DNA of 64,000 nucleotides. Origin: Bacillus sp. sid0103. Its GTDB lineage: Bacteria > Bacillota > Bacilli > Bacillales_B > DSM-18226. This document shows positions 1-8,520 of the stretch, piece after piece (within the stretch, counting starts at the first letter, position 1; each line of letters begins with the position of its first letter). The stretch lies in NCBI RefSeq assembly GCF_019219025.1, contig NZ_JAHUWN010000002.1:1-64000 (forward strand), given 5' to 3'. A model generated the notes under the pieces. It searched no databases. It saw nothing but the letters and a program-made list of their open reading frames with translations, and was not told the DNA's origin. The translations under genes and the position numbers were made by a program.

Positions 1-1030
<1,030 letters not shown>

Positions 1031-1135
1031 TTGATTAGCTCATTTGTTACGTTGGCTTAGCTTCTTAATTGAAGCTAAAAGTTATTGTTTGTTTGCACGA
1101 TTTTGTTTGTTTAGTTTTCAAAGAACAATTTTACG
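1031..1135 (-). other. rRNA operon leader with boxA-like antitermination region
   Basis: Between the proximal promoter and the 16S gene the minus strand reads GTTCTTTGAAAACTAAAC, the leader segment usual in front of Bacillus 16S genes and associated with processing and antitermination. It is AT-rich and holds no ORF with a ribosome binding site. Confidence 0.6.
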
Positions 1136-1148
1136 GAACAACTTTTAT

Positions 1149-1178
1149 AGCTTATCATTTTTCTATATTCGTTGTCAA
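1149..1178 (-). promoter_or_regulatory. rrn promoter, proximal copy
   Basis: On the minus strand TTGACA (1173-1178) and TAAGCT (1149-1154) are separated by 18 bases. The same layout recurs twice further upstream, as expected for tandem rRNA promoters. Confidence 0.65.
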
Positions 1179-1221
1179 CAACTTTTTTCAAAAGATTAAT
1201 AGTTTCGATGACAACTTTTAT

Positions 1222-1250
1222 AGTTTATCATTTCCAAATGATGTTGTCAA
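1222..1250 (-). promoter_or_regulatory. rrn promoter, middle copy
   Basis: On the minus strand TTGACA (1245-1250) is followed after 17 bases by TAAACT (1222-1227). This is the best sigma-A match of the three tandem promoters and sits in a repeated block containing GTTGACAAC and ATAAAAGTTGTC. Confidence 0.7.
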
Positions 1251-1292
1251 CAACTAATTTCAAATATTAAGTGTCTCGCTGACAACTTTTAT

Positions 1293-1321
1293 ATCTTATC
1301 ACCTAGCATCTAATATGGCAA
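1293..1321 (-). promoter_or_regulatory. rrn promoter, distal copy
   Basis: On the minus strand TTGCCA (1316-1321) and TAAGAT (1293-1298) are 17 bases apart. The start-site neighbourhood ATAAAAGTTGTC matches the other two copies. Confidence 0.55.
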
Positions 1322-1428
1322 CTAAAATTTTTATAAAACTTACTTCATATGGATGTGTTAACTATAAATCTTTATATATATTATGATAGAATGAGGTATA
1401 CTTTATTCGTTTAAAGGGGTGCAGAAAA

Positions 1429-2046
1429 ATGCTGTCATTTATATTAGTTGTTATTGTATTGTTTCTCATTCCAGGTCCAGCTGTTTTACTAACCATTTCT
1501 AAAACTGCTCAGGGCGGAAGGAAATCTGGCATCATCACCGGCATTGGGATTGCGGTGGGGGATTTAATCCATACGATTGCCGCTGTATTAGGCCTTTCAG
1601 CCATTCTAATGACTTCGGCCCTCGCCTTTGAAATTGTAAAATATCTAGGCGCTGCTTATTTGATCTTTTTAGGGATTAAGTCAATCCTTGAAAAGTCCAA
1701 AAAACAAGATCAACCGGCCATGAAAAAGAGCAGCTCTATCACATCGTTTCGTCAGGCCTTATTAATTGAACTACTCAATCCAAAAACTGCTCTTTTCTTC
1801 CTTGCCTTCTTACCGCAGTTCGTTCACAACAACGGAACCCCAGTTTTCATTCAATTACTTACTCTGGGGCTCACCTTTGTGTTAATGAGCATCTTGTACA
1901 CCACCCTGCTTGCATTCCTAACTAGCTCTATAGGCGAAAGGCTTTTCTCAAACAAGAATAGCAGGCTTGGACGCTGGCAAGGGAAACTTGTGGGCTCTAT
2001 CTATATAGGATTAGGGTTGCAGCTCGTACTTCAAAATCAAAAATAA
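1429..2046 (+). CDS. LysE/RhtB family amino-acid exporter
   Basis: A 205-residue inner-membrane protein of the LysE superfamily, which exports amino acids or related small metabolites. The family hallmark PGP lies in the first membrane helix (about residues 15-17), followed by four or five further hydrophobic helices; the length matches the family (about 200-210). The ATG is preceded by an AAAGGGGTG site at a good distance. Substrate cannot be told from sequence. A single-gene unit: the rRNA operon runs away upstream, and a terminator hairpin follows at 2070. A broken copy of the same gene lies at 23.9 kb. Confidence 0.85.
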   Translation: MLSFILVVIVLFLIPGPAVLLTISKTAQGGRKSGIITGIGIAVGDLIHTIAAVLGLSAILMTSALAFEIVKYLGAAYLIFLGIKSILEKSKKQDQPAMKKSSSITSFRQALLIELLNPKTALFFLAFLPQFVHNNGTPVFIQLLTLGLTFVLMSILYTTLLAFLTSSIGERLFSNKNSRLGRWQGKLVGSIYIGLGLQLVLQNQK

Positions 2047-2069
2047 AACTGAATATGAAATGTAACAGA

Positions 2070-2104
2070 AAAAGCGATACCGCCGTTGTATCGCTTTTCT
2101 TTAT
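2070..2104 (+). terminator. Rho-independent terminator after the LysE gene
   Basis: Perfect 11-base stem (AAAAGCGATAC / GTATCGCTTTT) with a 7-base loop and a T-rich tail. Confidence 0.8.
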
Positions 2105-2141
2105 GTATTAAATTACACTCTAACCCTAGTGTCCACCACAG

Positions 2142-2183
2142 ATGGACAAATTGATAATTTGTCCATTTGCGGTGCCTGACACC
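2142..2183. repeat. REP-like unit: inverted repeat plus GGTGCCTGACACC
   Basis: An 11-base perfect inverted repeat (ATGGACAAATT / AATTTGTCCAT, 2142-2166) is followed by GGTGCCTGACACC at 2171-2183. This is the leftmost member of the family dispersed through the window. Confidence 0.75.
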
Positions 2184-2247
2184 CACTTCTTTTTAACATC
2201 ACTTCTTTTTAACATCGCTTCTTTTTAACATCGCTTCTTTTTAACAC
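2184..2247. repeat. Four tandem 16-bp repeats
   Basis: The unit CACTTCTTTTTAACAT occurs four times head to tail (2184, 2200, 2216, 2232). The later units carry one or two substitutions (CGCTTC, final AC). It starts directly at the end of the REP palindrome and stops 18 bases before the next gene's stop codon. Confidence 0.85.
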
Positions 2248-2264
2248 TTTTTTCCCATCTATGT

Positions 2265-2978
2265 TCAAGATTCTTCTAATCTTTTGAATATGGCTCGGCT
2301 GGGTTTGAGGTTTGCCTCGATGATGTAGACGTCGCCGCTGTTTGTTAGACCGATGTCTAGGCCGATTAGGTGGGTGTTTGGATAGTATTCTCCAAGTTCA
2401 TATGCAGTTAGTAGAGCGATGTTATCGATTTCTGTTTGCAGTAATGGCCCATCGATATCTGTTATGTTGGATTGTTCTAATGCTTGATCCACACTGAGAA
2501 TTGATTTTGCAATATTGGTGATAAAATAGCCATTTTCCGCTACTTTGGCGAGTTTCCCTGTTACACGCCATTCAATGGAGTCCTTTTCCCTTTCTACCAT
2601 TACGCGTAAATCAAAGGGACAGTCACCCACCGTGGCTAAGGGAATTTTCTGTTGAACAATATACAGCTTCCGCCCGTATTTCTCTTTATCCAAAAATTCC
2701 TCAACATCCTTTTTCCCACAAATAATCTTATTCCGATTGCTATGCAGCTCATATCTGTATTCACCAATCTTGGAGACTAGTACAACACCATAACCTTGTG
2801 ATCCTTCACTAGGTTTGATGACGACCGCCCCCTTCTCCTCTAAAAGCTCCCAAAAAGCTGTATTTGTTAAAATAAGCGTTTTTGGTAAGTAGCCGACAAG
2901 CGTAGAATTTTCCTTCATCATGTGATACTTTGTCCATTTTCCGTATGAATAGCTCATGCTAAGCCCACCCACTTTCAT
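2265..2978 (-). CDS. YheC/YheD-family ATP-grasp protein (spore-coat associated)
   Basis: A 237-residue protein resembling the ATP-grasp core of B. subtilis YheC/YheD, endospore-coat-associated proteins. The nucleotide-binding segment VVIKPSEGSQGYGV lies at about 52-65, DLRVMVER in the middle, and the metal-binding IIEANLKPS near the C terminus. It is shorter than YheC (about 360) and YheD (about 450) and lacks their N-terminal extension. The ATG at 2978 has a weak site; the ATG at 2957 (MSYSYGKW) follows GGTGGG and is equally possible. ATP-grasp enzymes join a carboxylate to an amine or thiol; the substrate is unknown. Confidence 0.75.
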   Translation of the reverse strand: MKVGGLSMSYSYGKWTKYHMMKENSTLVGYLPKTLILTNTAFWELLEEKGAVVIKPSEGSQGYGVVLVSKIGEYRYELHSNRNKIICGKKDVEEFLDKEKYGRKLYIVQQKIPLATVGDCPFDLRVMVEREKDSIEWRVTGKLAKVAENGYFITNIAKSILSVDQALEQSNITDIDGPLLQTEIDNIALLTAYELGEYYPNTHLIGLDIGLTNSGDVYIIEANLKPSRAIFKRLEES

Positions 2979-3160
2979 TCCAAAGACTTGCGTATACTAT
3001 CCTATTCAATAGCTTGTCATTAGGTTTGGATAATTGTCCAAATAGCACTTTCTCTAATCCAACGAATTAAATGGGCGAAAAAATAATCCGAAAACCCTGA
3101 CCTTCATTGTTTAAATGAATATATTAATTTGTAAATCTTTTTTTGAAAGGAGGGGTATGA

Positions 3161-3439
3161 GTGGGGTGTCGTAAGGAAAAAAGCAAAAGTAAATGTAAAA
3201 AAAATTGCAGCTGCAAGAAAGATTGTTTATGCAGGATTTTAAAGAAGTTCAAGCATAGCGAAGTAACCATTAGAACAAAGTCTGGAGATTTCTTTACAGG
3301 TGAGTTACAACGTGTAACGAGCGACTGCTGTGTTAAAATTATTGAACCAGTTATGGTATCACCTTTTGTAAATGAGCGGTTGACAGTGATTCGTTGTAAG
3401 GATATCGAAAGCTTTTCCGTTGATTTACTCAGTGGGTGA
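3161..3439 (+). CDS. Small Cys/Lys-rich protein with DUF2642-like domain
   Basis: A 92-residue protein starting with GTG behind a strong AAAGGAGG (3146-3153). The nearer ATG at 3157 is in another frame and stops after five codons. Residues 1-27 are very rich in Lys and Cys (seven Cys). Residues 30-90 form a beta-rich stretch (VTIRTKSGDFFTGELQRV..., ending in IRCKDIESFSV) like the Sm-like fold of DUF2642 proteins found in Bacillus spores. The family call is a resemblance only. Neighbours are a spore-coat-type ATP-grasp gene and glycosyltransferases, which fits a spore-surface role (inference). Confidence 0.6.
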   Translation: MGCRKEKSKSKCKKNCSCKKDCLCRILKKFKHSEVTIRTKSGDFFTGELQRVTSDCCVKIIEPVMVSPFVNERLTVIRCKDIESFSVDLLSG

Positions 3440-3486
3440 TCCATTATTCAACAACCAATTTAAGGCAGTGGCACTAGACCACTGCC

Positions 3487-4179
3487 TTACCCTTTGATAT
3501 TAAAGTATTTTTCAACCGAAGCCGTGTTGACAATAAAACGACTTCGCCTTCTTAATAATGGCTCCTTTGCATCTGAATGATGATGCTGAGGGTCAGTGTA
3601 ACGCAAATAGGCATAGTGATCCTTCGATAACGAATACATTTTCAATCCGCTTTCATAACATAGAAGCTGAAAGCCGCTGTCCTCTCCAACATTCACTTCG
3701 GGAAAGGCTACCATATTAAAAATATCCTTTTTAAAGGAGAGCGTCGCCCCACTTAAAAAATAGGAACTGTTATACGGACCATTGTTCAATATCCATCGAT
3801 TCTCTCGATTTGGATTATACAAGCGTAATTCATTATTTTTTTTGAAGTAAATGTAAAAGCTACCCTTACCAACCACATCTGCATCTTTTTGAACAAGAGC
3901 ATCTTTCACTTCCTTTAGATAATCAGGACCATAATAGTCATCATCATCCATTTTTGTTACATAATCATAATTCGCTAAGCTAACGCCCTTATTCAAGCAC
4001 TCTCCTAGACTTACCTCTGCTGGAATTTGAAGAATCTTATGCCCCTCTATATCCACATCCATCTCCGAAGAATTAACAATGATAATGAGCTCTTTTTCTA
4101 TTAAAGATTGTCTCCTAAAATTCTCAATAATGTTTGGTAAATAATCTTGTCGATTCGTGCAGGCAACGACTGAAATCAT
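3487..4179 (-). CDS. Family 2 glycosyltransferase (A)
   Basis: A GT-A fold glycosyltransferase of about 230 residues: the N-terminal ISVVACTNRQDYL strand, the acidic metal/nucleotide-sugar motif KMDDDDYY, and a later GEDSGFQ acid motif are all visible. The start is taken at 4179 because ATGA there overlaps the upstream gene's TGA and GGGGGCAGG precedes it; a longer form from 4200 is possible. It is a paralog of the gene just upstream (same order of motifs), and the two are translationally coupled. Donor and acceptor sugars are unknown. Confidence 0.8.
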   Translation of the reverse strand: MISVVACTNRQDYLPNIIENFRRQSLIEKELIIIVNSSEMDVDIEGHKILQIPAEVSLGECLNKGVSLANYDYVTKMDDDDYYGPDYLKEVKDALVQKDADVVGKGSFYIYFKKNNELRLYNPNRENRWILNNGPYNSSYFLSGATLSFKKDIFNMVAFPEVNVGEDSGFQLLCYESGLKMYSLSKDHYAYLRYTDPQHHHSDAKEPLLRRRSRFIVNTASVEKYFNIKG

Positions 4180-4880
4180 AAAGTCCTGCCCCCTTCCCAT
4201 ACATACTCCTCAAACGAGTCCGTCACCGCAATCCTTTTGCATTGTTTTTGAAAAGTCTCATCAAGGACCTGCCAGGAATGCTGATGACCCTCCAGATAGC
4301 GGATCAAGACATAATCATGAACGCTCCCCGAATATAATGATATCTTCCGATCCAGACAATCCTTTTGAAATTGCACATCCTCGCCGCTATTCAACGCCTT
4401 AAACTGAACTTTTTCGAGTACTTCCTTGTTAAAAACTAACGACCCACCTGCCAGAAACACCCTTTTATTTTTCAAAAAGAAAGAGTTCATCCTCGGACGA
4501 AATACCGTTAATAGCTTATCCTTTTTAAAATATACAAATATCCCTGCCTTCCCTATAACTTCTGCACCTGTTTCCTTCAGCAAGCGAAGGGCGTTGTCCA
4601 AATAGGAAGGTGAATAATAATCATCGTCGTCAAATTTAGCAATTACCCCATAACTGGCTTGCATGACACCAAAATTCAGGCACTCCCCCAATGTTTTCTC
4701 TTCATCCAATCGAAATACTTTTATATTTGGCCATGCCAAACTTTCTAGCTTCAGATCATTCTTGTTTAAGATAATAATTAATTCTTTTTCCTGCAGGTTT
4801 TGTCTCATGAAATTCTCAATGACACGCTCAAGCATGCTTTCTCTTATCGTACTAGTTACAACAGTTACCAAGATGTCCAC
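4176..4880 (-). CDS. Family 2 glycosyltransferase (B)
   Basis: A 234-residue GT2 enzyme: TVVTSTIRESML at the N terminus, KFDDDDYYSPSYL as the DxD motif and SGEDVQFQKD downstream. It starts with GTG at 4880 or TTG at 4871; the latter has the better-spaced AGGTGG site. First gene of a two-gene operon; its stop overlaps the next start by four bases. It is divergent from the decarboxylase-like epimerase, with a short shared promoter region (4881-4946). Confidence 0.8.
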   Translation of the reverse strand: MDILVTVVTSTIRESMLERVIENFMRQNLQEKELIIILNKNDLKLESLAWPNIKVFRLDEEKTLGECLNFGVMQASYGVIAKFDDDDYYSPSYLDNALRLLKETGAEVIGKAGIFVYFKKDKLLTVFRPRMNSFFLKNKRVFLAGGSLVFNKEVLEKVQFKALNSGEDVQFQKDCLDRKISLYSGSVHDYVLIRYLEGHQHSWQVLDETFQKQCKRIAVTDSFEEYVWEGGRTL

Positions 4881-4946
4881 CTCTTACCCAAACCAATTCT
4901 TATTTATTTCATAGTATGTAAGAGACTTGAAAAATAGAGGTGAAAC

Positions 4947-5918
4947 ATGGAAAAGAAAGTGTTAATTTCGGGAGTGGCGGGATTCCTGGGGTCACACCTG
5001 GCAAAGGATTTACTTACAGCCGGATGCGCAGTCGTTGGCGTAGATAATTTATTATCAGGAAAAATCACGAACATAAAGGGGCTTCCAGAAGATCGGTTCA
5101 TTTTTAAAGAGATGGATGTCTGCTCGCGGAAATTACTTGCCGACCCTGACTTTTTAAACGTTCAGGAAATTTACCATCTTGCCTCGGCAGCCTCTCCAAA
5201 ATATTATCAAGCCAGCCCATTTGAAACGATTAATGTGAATACAATCGGCACGAAAAATATGCTGGAACTTGCCAAAAGGAATCATGCGAAAATGGTTTAT
5301 ACCAGTACAAGTGAAGCCTACGGTGATCCCGAAGTGCATCCGCAGCCAGAAACCTACAGAGGCAATGTCAATACATGGGGCCCACGTGCATGCTACGATG
5401 AAGCGAAGCGTTTAGGAGAAGTACTTTGCTACTTGTACTACACGCAATATCAAACAAAAGTAAAGGTTGCACGGATTTTTAATACCTATTCGGCTGGACT
5501 GGCGAACGATGATGGCCGAGTAATCTCCAACTTTGTCACGCAAGCGATAAAGGGTGAGGACATTACAGTTTATGGCGATGGAACTCAAACACGGTCGTTT
5601 TGTTATGTGACCGATACAATCAACGGACTAAAGTTGTTAATGGAAAAAGATGAAGCCAATGGGGAAATTATCAATATAGGAAATCCCATTGAACACTCAA
5701 TTTTGGATTTGGCCCATTTTGTTAAAAAATTGTCAGATTCTGAAAGCTTTATCACCTTCCACCCGCTTCCAGAGGATGATCCAAAAGTGCGGCGGCCTGT
5801 GATTGATAAAGCAAGAGAATTGTTAGGTTGGGCCCCTGTTAAAAAATTGGAAGATGGGTTGAAAGAAACAATAGCGGAGTATAAAGAAAAACTTAAAATA
5901 CAAGAAGACAAGAGTTAG
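4947..5918 (+). CDS. NAD-dependent epimerase/decarboxylase, UDP-glucuronate decarboxylase-like
   Basis: A 323-residue extended SDR. It has the NAD-binding motif GVAGFLGSH (9-17), the substrate loop TSTSEAYGDP (119-128), and the catalytic Tyr150/Lys154 in CYDEAKR. The HLASAASPKYY and CYDEAKR blocks resemble UDP-glucuronate decarboxylase (UDP-xylose synthase), with dTDP-glucose dehydratase as an alternative. Ugd, encoded at 13.3 kb, would supply its UDP-glucuronate substrate. Good ribosome binding site (GAGGTG). A fragment matching its C-terminal tail lies at 10.9 kb. Confidence 0.75.
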   Translation: MEKKVLISGVAGFLGSHLAKDLLTAGCAVVGVDNLLSGKITNIKGLPEDRFIFKEMDVCSRKLLADPDFLNVQEIYHLASAASPKYYQASPFETINVNTIGTKNMLELAKRNHAKMVYTSTSEAYGDPEVHPQPETYRGNVNTWGPRACYDEAKRLGEVLCYLYYTQYQTKVKVARIFNTYSAGLANDDGRVISNFVTQAIKGEDITVYGDGTQTRSFCYVTDTINGLKLLMEKDEANGEIINIGNPIEHSILDLAHFVKKLSDSESFITFHPLPEDDPKVRRPVIDKARELLGWAPVKKLEDGLKETIAEYKEKLKIQEDKS

Positions 5919-5972
5919 CTTGTAATCATTGCAACAGTGTAGAATCAGGTCTTACTACCATCACATAAACGA

Positions 5973-5998
5973 AACCCCTTGAAGTCAAGGGGTTATTT
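5973..5998. terminator. Bidirectional terminator between convergent genes
   Basis: Perfect 10-base stem AACCCCTTGA / TCAAGGGGTT with a 2-base loop as drawn (fraying gives a normal loop), between the epimerase and the convergent 580-residue glycosyltransferase gene. Confidence 0.7.
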
Positions 5999-6028
5999 AC
6001 AATCTTTTCATTTCGGCTATTAATTTTT

Positions 6029-7771
6029 CTACAAAATATTATATAACAGGAAAAAATGTTTATTTATTTGGAGACCATAATGACTTAACTCCTGTATGAT
6101 AAAATCTTTTTTTGGATGATCCAGAACCACAATGGCATCCACCTGACCACCCTTTAATTTTTTAGCTACTGAGGAAATTTTCATACTTTTGTTTGTATAG
6201 ATTAACTTTTCTACCTTTATGCCACTCTTTATGGAAATTCTTGCTTTATAATTTCTGCAGGCTCTTTCTGGACCTATAACAATAACCTTTGGCAGACGTC
6301 CTTTTTCCTGATGGATAGCTCGAAAAATGGCTCTTGAAGAGGCTATCTGTATTTCATTCACAGTGGCCTGACCATCTTTATTCGAAAGGGAGCCTTTATG
6401 AATTCTATAGTCCAATAAAACATTCCTAACCTTTTCCATTTCGCCTTTCTCCAGTAATTTTAGCCATAGATCATAGTCATAAGCAATTTTGAATTGAGGA
6501 TCGTATCCCCCTACTTTCCAGAAAACATCTTTTGAGAACATAACAGAACTGTGTGTCAAAGGGCAGCCCCAGTAAATAATGTTTCTAATTTCATCCCTTG
6601 TGATATGGCTGTTTCTACTCGTGGTCAATCCTTCATATACAGAATCAGGAATATCAGCATCCCCAGAAATACATTTTATCAGCGTGCCCACTCCAACCAA
6701 TTGGGGATGTTCTTGTATATATTTTACTTGTTCTTCAATCCTAGAGGGATAGCTATTATCATCCGCATCCTGAATAGCAATCCATTCGCCCTTTGCCTCT
6801 CTAATACCTAAATTTAAAGCATTGGCCGCACCTTGGTTCTTCTCTAGATGAATCACCTTAACCCTGTCGTCTTGTATTCGATCTAAAATTTGTTTTGTTG
6901 AATCGCCGGAGCCATCATTTACAATGATAATTTCTAAGTTTGAATAAGATTGGGCAAGGGTATTATTGAGCGCTTCTTCCAAAAACCTTTCCCCGTTATG
7001 GACGGCCATCACCATTGACACAAGTCCGTTCCTGCTCATACCAGCCTTCCAATCCTTTAATATCTTTTCATAATTAAAATTTTCACCATCAATAATCTTA
7101 TCTAAAGCATGACCAAAGTCTATAACTACTCTATTTGTATGATTTGCCAGCCGTGGAGCTAGAACGGTAGCGGGAATTCCAGCTGCTACAAGGGCAATAT
7201 CCCAATCCCTTGATGCTAGGTCCTGATAAGCTTCTTCAATTTGCTCAAAACCCTCAAGTACCCTTGTATACGTTATATTATAGCCTTCCTTTATTAAAAG
7301 CGATGCTGCTTCAGCAGCACGTCTTCCCACCAAAGCTATTTTCCTTTCTTTTAACATCGTCCAGAATTGCATATTCTTAATCATGTCATGCGTTATAAAA
7401 GCAGGGCAAATTTTCTCAGGCTTAAAGTCTAAAGTGTGTAGAAGCCGACCTGTCAGTTTAGCGGTCTCCTTATCTTCCCATGCTTGGCCCCAAGAAGCAT
7501 GAAGACCTACAATATCCGTTCTCCTAAATGCTTTTTCTAATTCATTTTTAATCGTCGTCATCGACTCGGTGGCCCCTGAATATGCACTGTAGGGTTCTAA
7601 TAAAATACTCCATTCAGGAAAAAGATTCCAACCAATGTATGCTATCTCAATATGTCTATAACGGCCAATTGAAAGTGGCTTTCCCTTTTGAAGGGCATCG
7701 TCTATAAACATTAATACATCCTCAAGATTCAGCATGCGTTTTTCATAATTTATCTGGTCATTGATCTCCAA
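6029..7771 (-). CDS. Three-module glycosyltransferase: GT-D fold domain + GT2 + C-terminal module
   Basis: A 580-residue fusion. Residues about 10-230 form a GT-D type domain (SIGRYRHIEIAYIGW, THDMIKNMQFW, ALVGRRAAEA, AGIPATVLAP, VIDFGHALD). About 250-465 is a GT2 domain (VSMVMAVHNGERFLEEAL, IIIVNDGSGDST, IAIQDADDNSYPSR, CPLTHSSVMFSKD, YDYDLW). The last 85 residues (from KVIVIGPERAC) are a small alpha/beta module of unknown role. Start is TTG behind GAGGAGTG. The same modules occur as two separate genes at 8.5-10.3 kb. Likely acts on cell-surface or spore glycoproteins; substrates unknown. Confidence 0.8.
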   Translation of the reverse strand: MEINDQINYEKRMLNLEDVLMFIDDALQKGKPLSIGRYRHIEIAYIGWNLFPEWSILLEPYSAYSGATESMTTIKNELEKAFRRTDIVGLHASWGQAWEDKETAKLTGRLLHTLDFKPEKICPAFITHDMIKNMQFWTMLKERKIALVGRRAAEAASLLIKEGYNITYTRVLEGFEQIEEAYQDLASRDWDIALVAAGIPATVLAPRLANHTNRVVIDFGHALDKIIDGENFNYEKILKDWKAGMSRNGLVSMVMAVHNGERFLEEALNNTLAQSYSNLEIIIVNDGSGDSTKQILDRIQDDRVKVIHLEKNQGAANALNLGIREAKGEWIAIQDADDNSYPSRIEEQVKYIQEHPQLVGVGTLIKCISGDADIPDSVYEGLTTSRNSHITRDEIRNIIYWGCPLTHSSVMFSKDVFWKVGGYDPQFKIAYDYDLWLKLLEKGEMEKVRNVLLDYRIHKGSLSNKDGQATVNEIQIASSRAIFRAIHQEKGRLPKVIVIGPERACRNYKARISIKSGIKVEKLIYTNKSMKISSVAKKLKGGQVDAIVVLDHPKKDFIIQELSHYGLQINKHFFLLYNIL

Positions 7772-7798
7772 TTTCTTATCACTCCTCTTAATGGAAAT

Positions 7799-8075
7799 TT
7801 ACAAGGCAGACCATAAGGTAAAATAATCGTTATTTAATTTTAGCCCCTTTTCTGAAAGGTAGTTTATCAATTGATTTCCAGCCGGGGCATTAGAAAGAAT
7901 GATAAACGCATCTATCTTACCTTGCTTGTAAAGTCGGTGGGATTTATTCATATCTTTTATTCCATTTATCATAAGATAAATTCGGGTATGAAAGATGCCT
8001 TCCTCCTTCATAATTTTCTCAAAGGCAATACATCCTGCTTCAGTTCCATGAACAACCACAACAGGCTTCCCTTTT
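7799..8075 (-). pseudogene. Orphan C-terminal module of a GT2 enzyme (fragment)
   Basis: About 90 codons (open from a GTG at 8059, with coding similarity continuing to about 8075) match the C-terminal modules of the 580-residue protein and of the 8.5 kb GT2: VVVHGTEAGC corresponds to VIVIGPERAC and VVIGSKEGC, and FIILSNAPAGNQL to GVILLGNAPYKREL. No glycosyltransferase core precedes it on this strand; instead a plus-strand GT2 core fragment abuts it. Probably the remains of a GT2 gene cut by an inversion. Confidence 0.6.
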
Positions 8076-8296
8076 TAGTGTATGACCGCGACCTATGGTT
8101 CCGCCTGTTTGAAATTGCTCCATTTGAAAAGATACCTAAAGTCTTATATTACTACCGTGTTCTTCCTCACTCTCTTAGTCATGGTAATTCTATTGCGTTA
8201 GGTAAAGAATTATTATTTGCTGCCACAATGGGTATACCAGACGCCATTTGTCGGAATAAGGGCTATCTCCAAGGAGAAGAGCCAAATATCATTTAA
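8073..8296 (+). pseudogene. GT2 core fragment joined tail-first to the inverted C-terminal fragment
   Basis: The plus-strand reading VYDRDLWFRLFEIAPFEKIP and VLYYYRVLPHSLSHGN matches the IAYDYDLW...VLYHYRR region of the GT2 at 8521. It has no start, no N-terminal half, and the upstream codons are the reverse strand of another fragment. It ends at a TAA at 8294-8296. Confidence 0.6.
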
Positions 8297-8520
8297 ATGG
8301 CGTCCCGAAATAAATGTGAATTCTTTAAGGGAAATTTTGCTCCTCATGTCAATATGAATGTTCAACGATATATTAATCGTAGAGAACTAAGGGACTGGGA
8401 AATTAAAGTTGAACTTTTATCAATAAAAGCCCGTTCATTTATTTTAGTTGAATCATAGACTAATAAGAATAGCGGAGAAGACCTTTAAATAATTGAAATT
8501 AAGGTGAGGAGAGGTATTCA
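8297..8520 (+). other. Gene-free stretch with decayed coding sequence
   Basis: A reading frame without a start (about 8326-8458, ending at TAG after ILVES) suggests a further gene remnant that I cannot identify. The final 30 bases hold the ribosome binding site (GAGGAGAGG) of the next gene. Confidence 0.4.

Noticed and set aside
3124..3444. 106-codon minus-strand frame opposite the Cys-rich small protein
   Set aside because: The plus-strand gene has a strong ribosome site and sensible composition; the minus frame is its shadow.
7871..8072. N-terminal part of the 141-codon plus-strand frame at 8 kb
   Set aside because: These codons are the reverse complement of the minus-strand GT2 C-terminal fragment; only the part after about 8073 has coding similarity.
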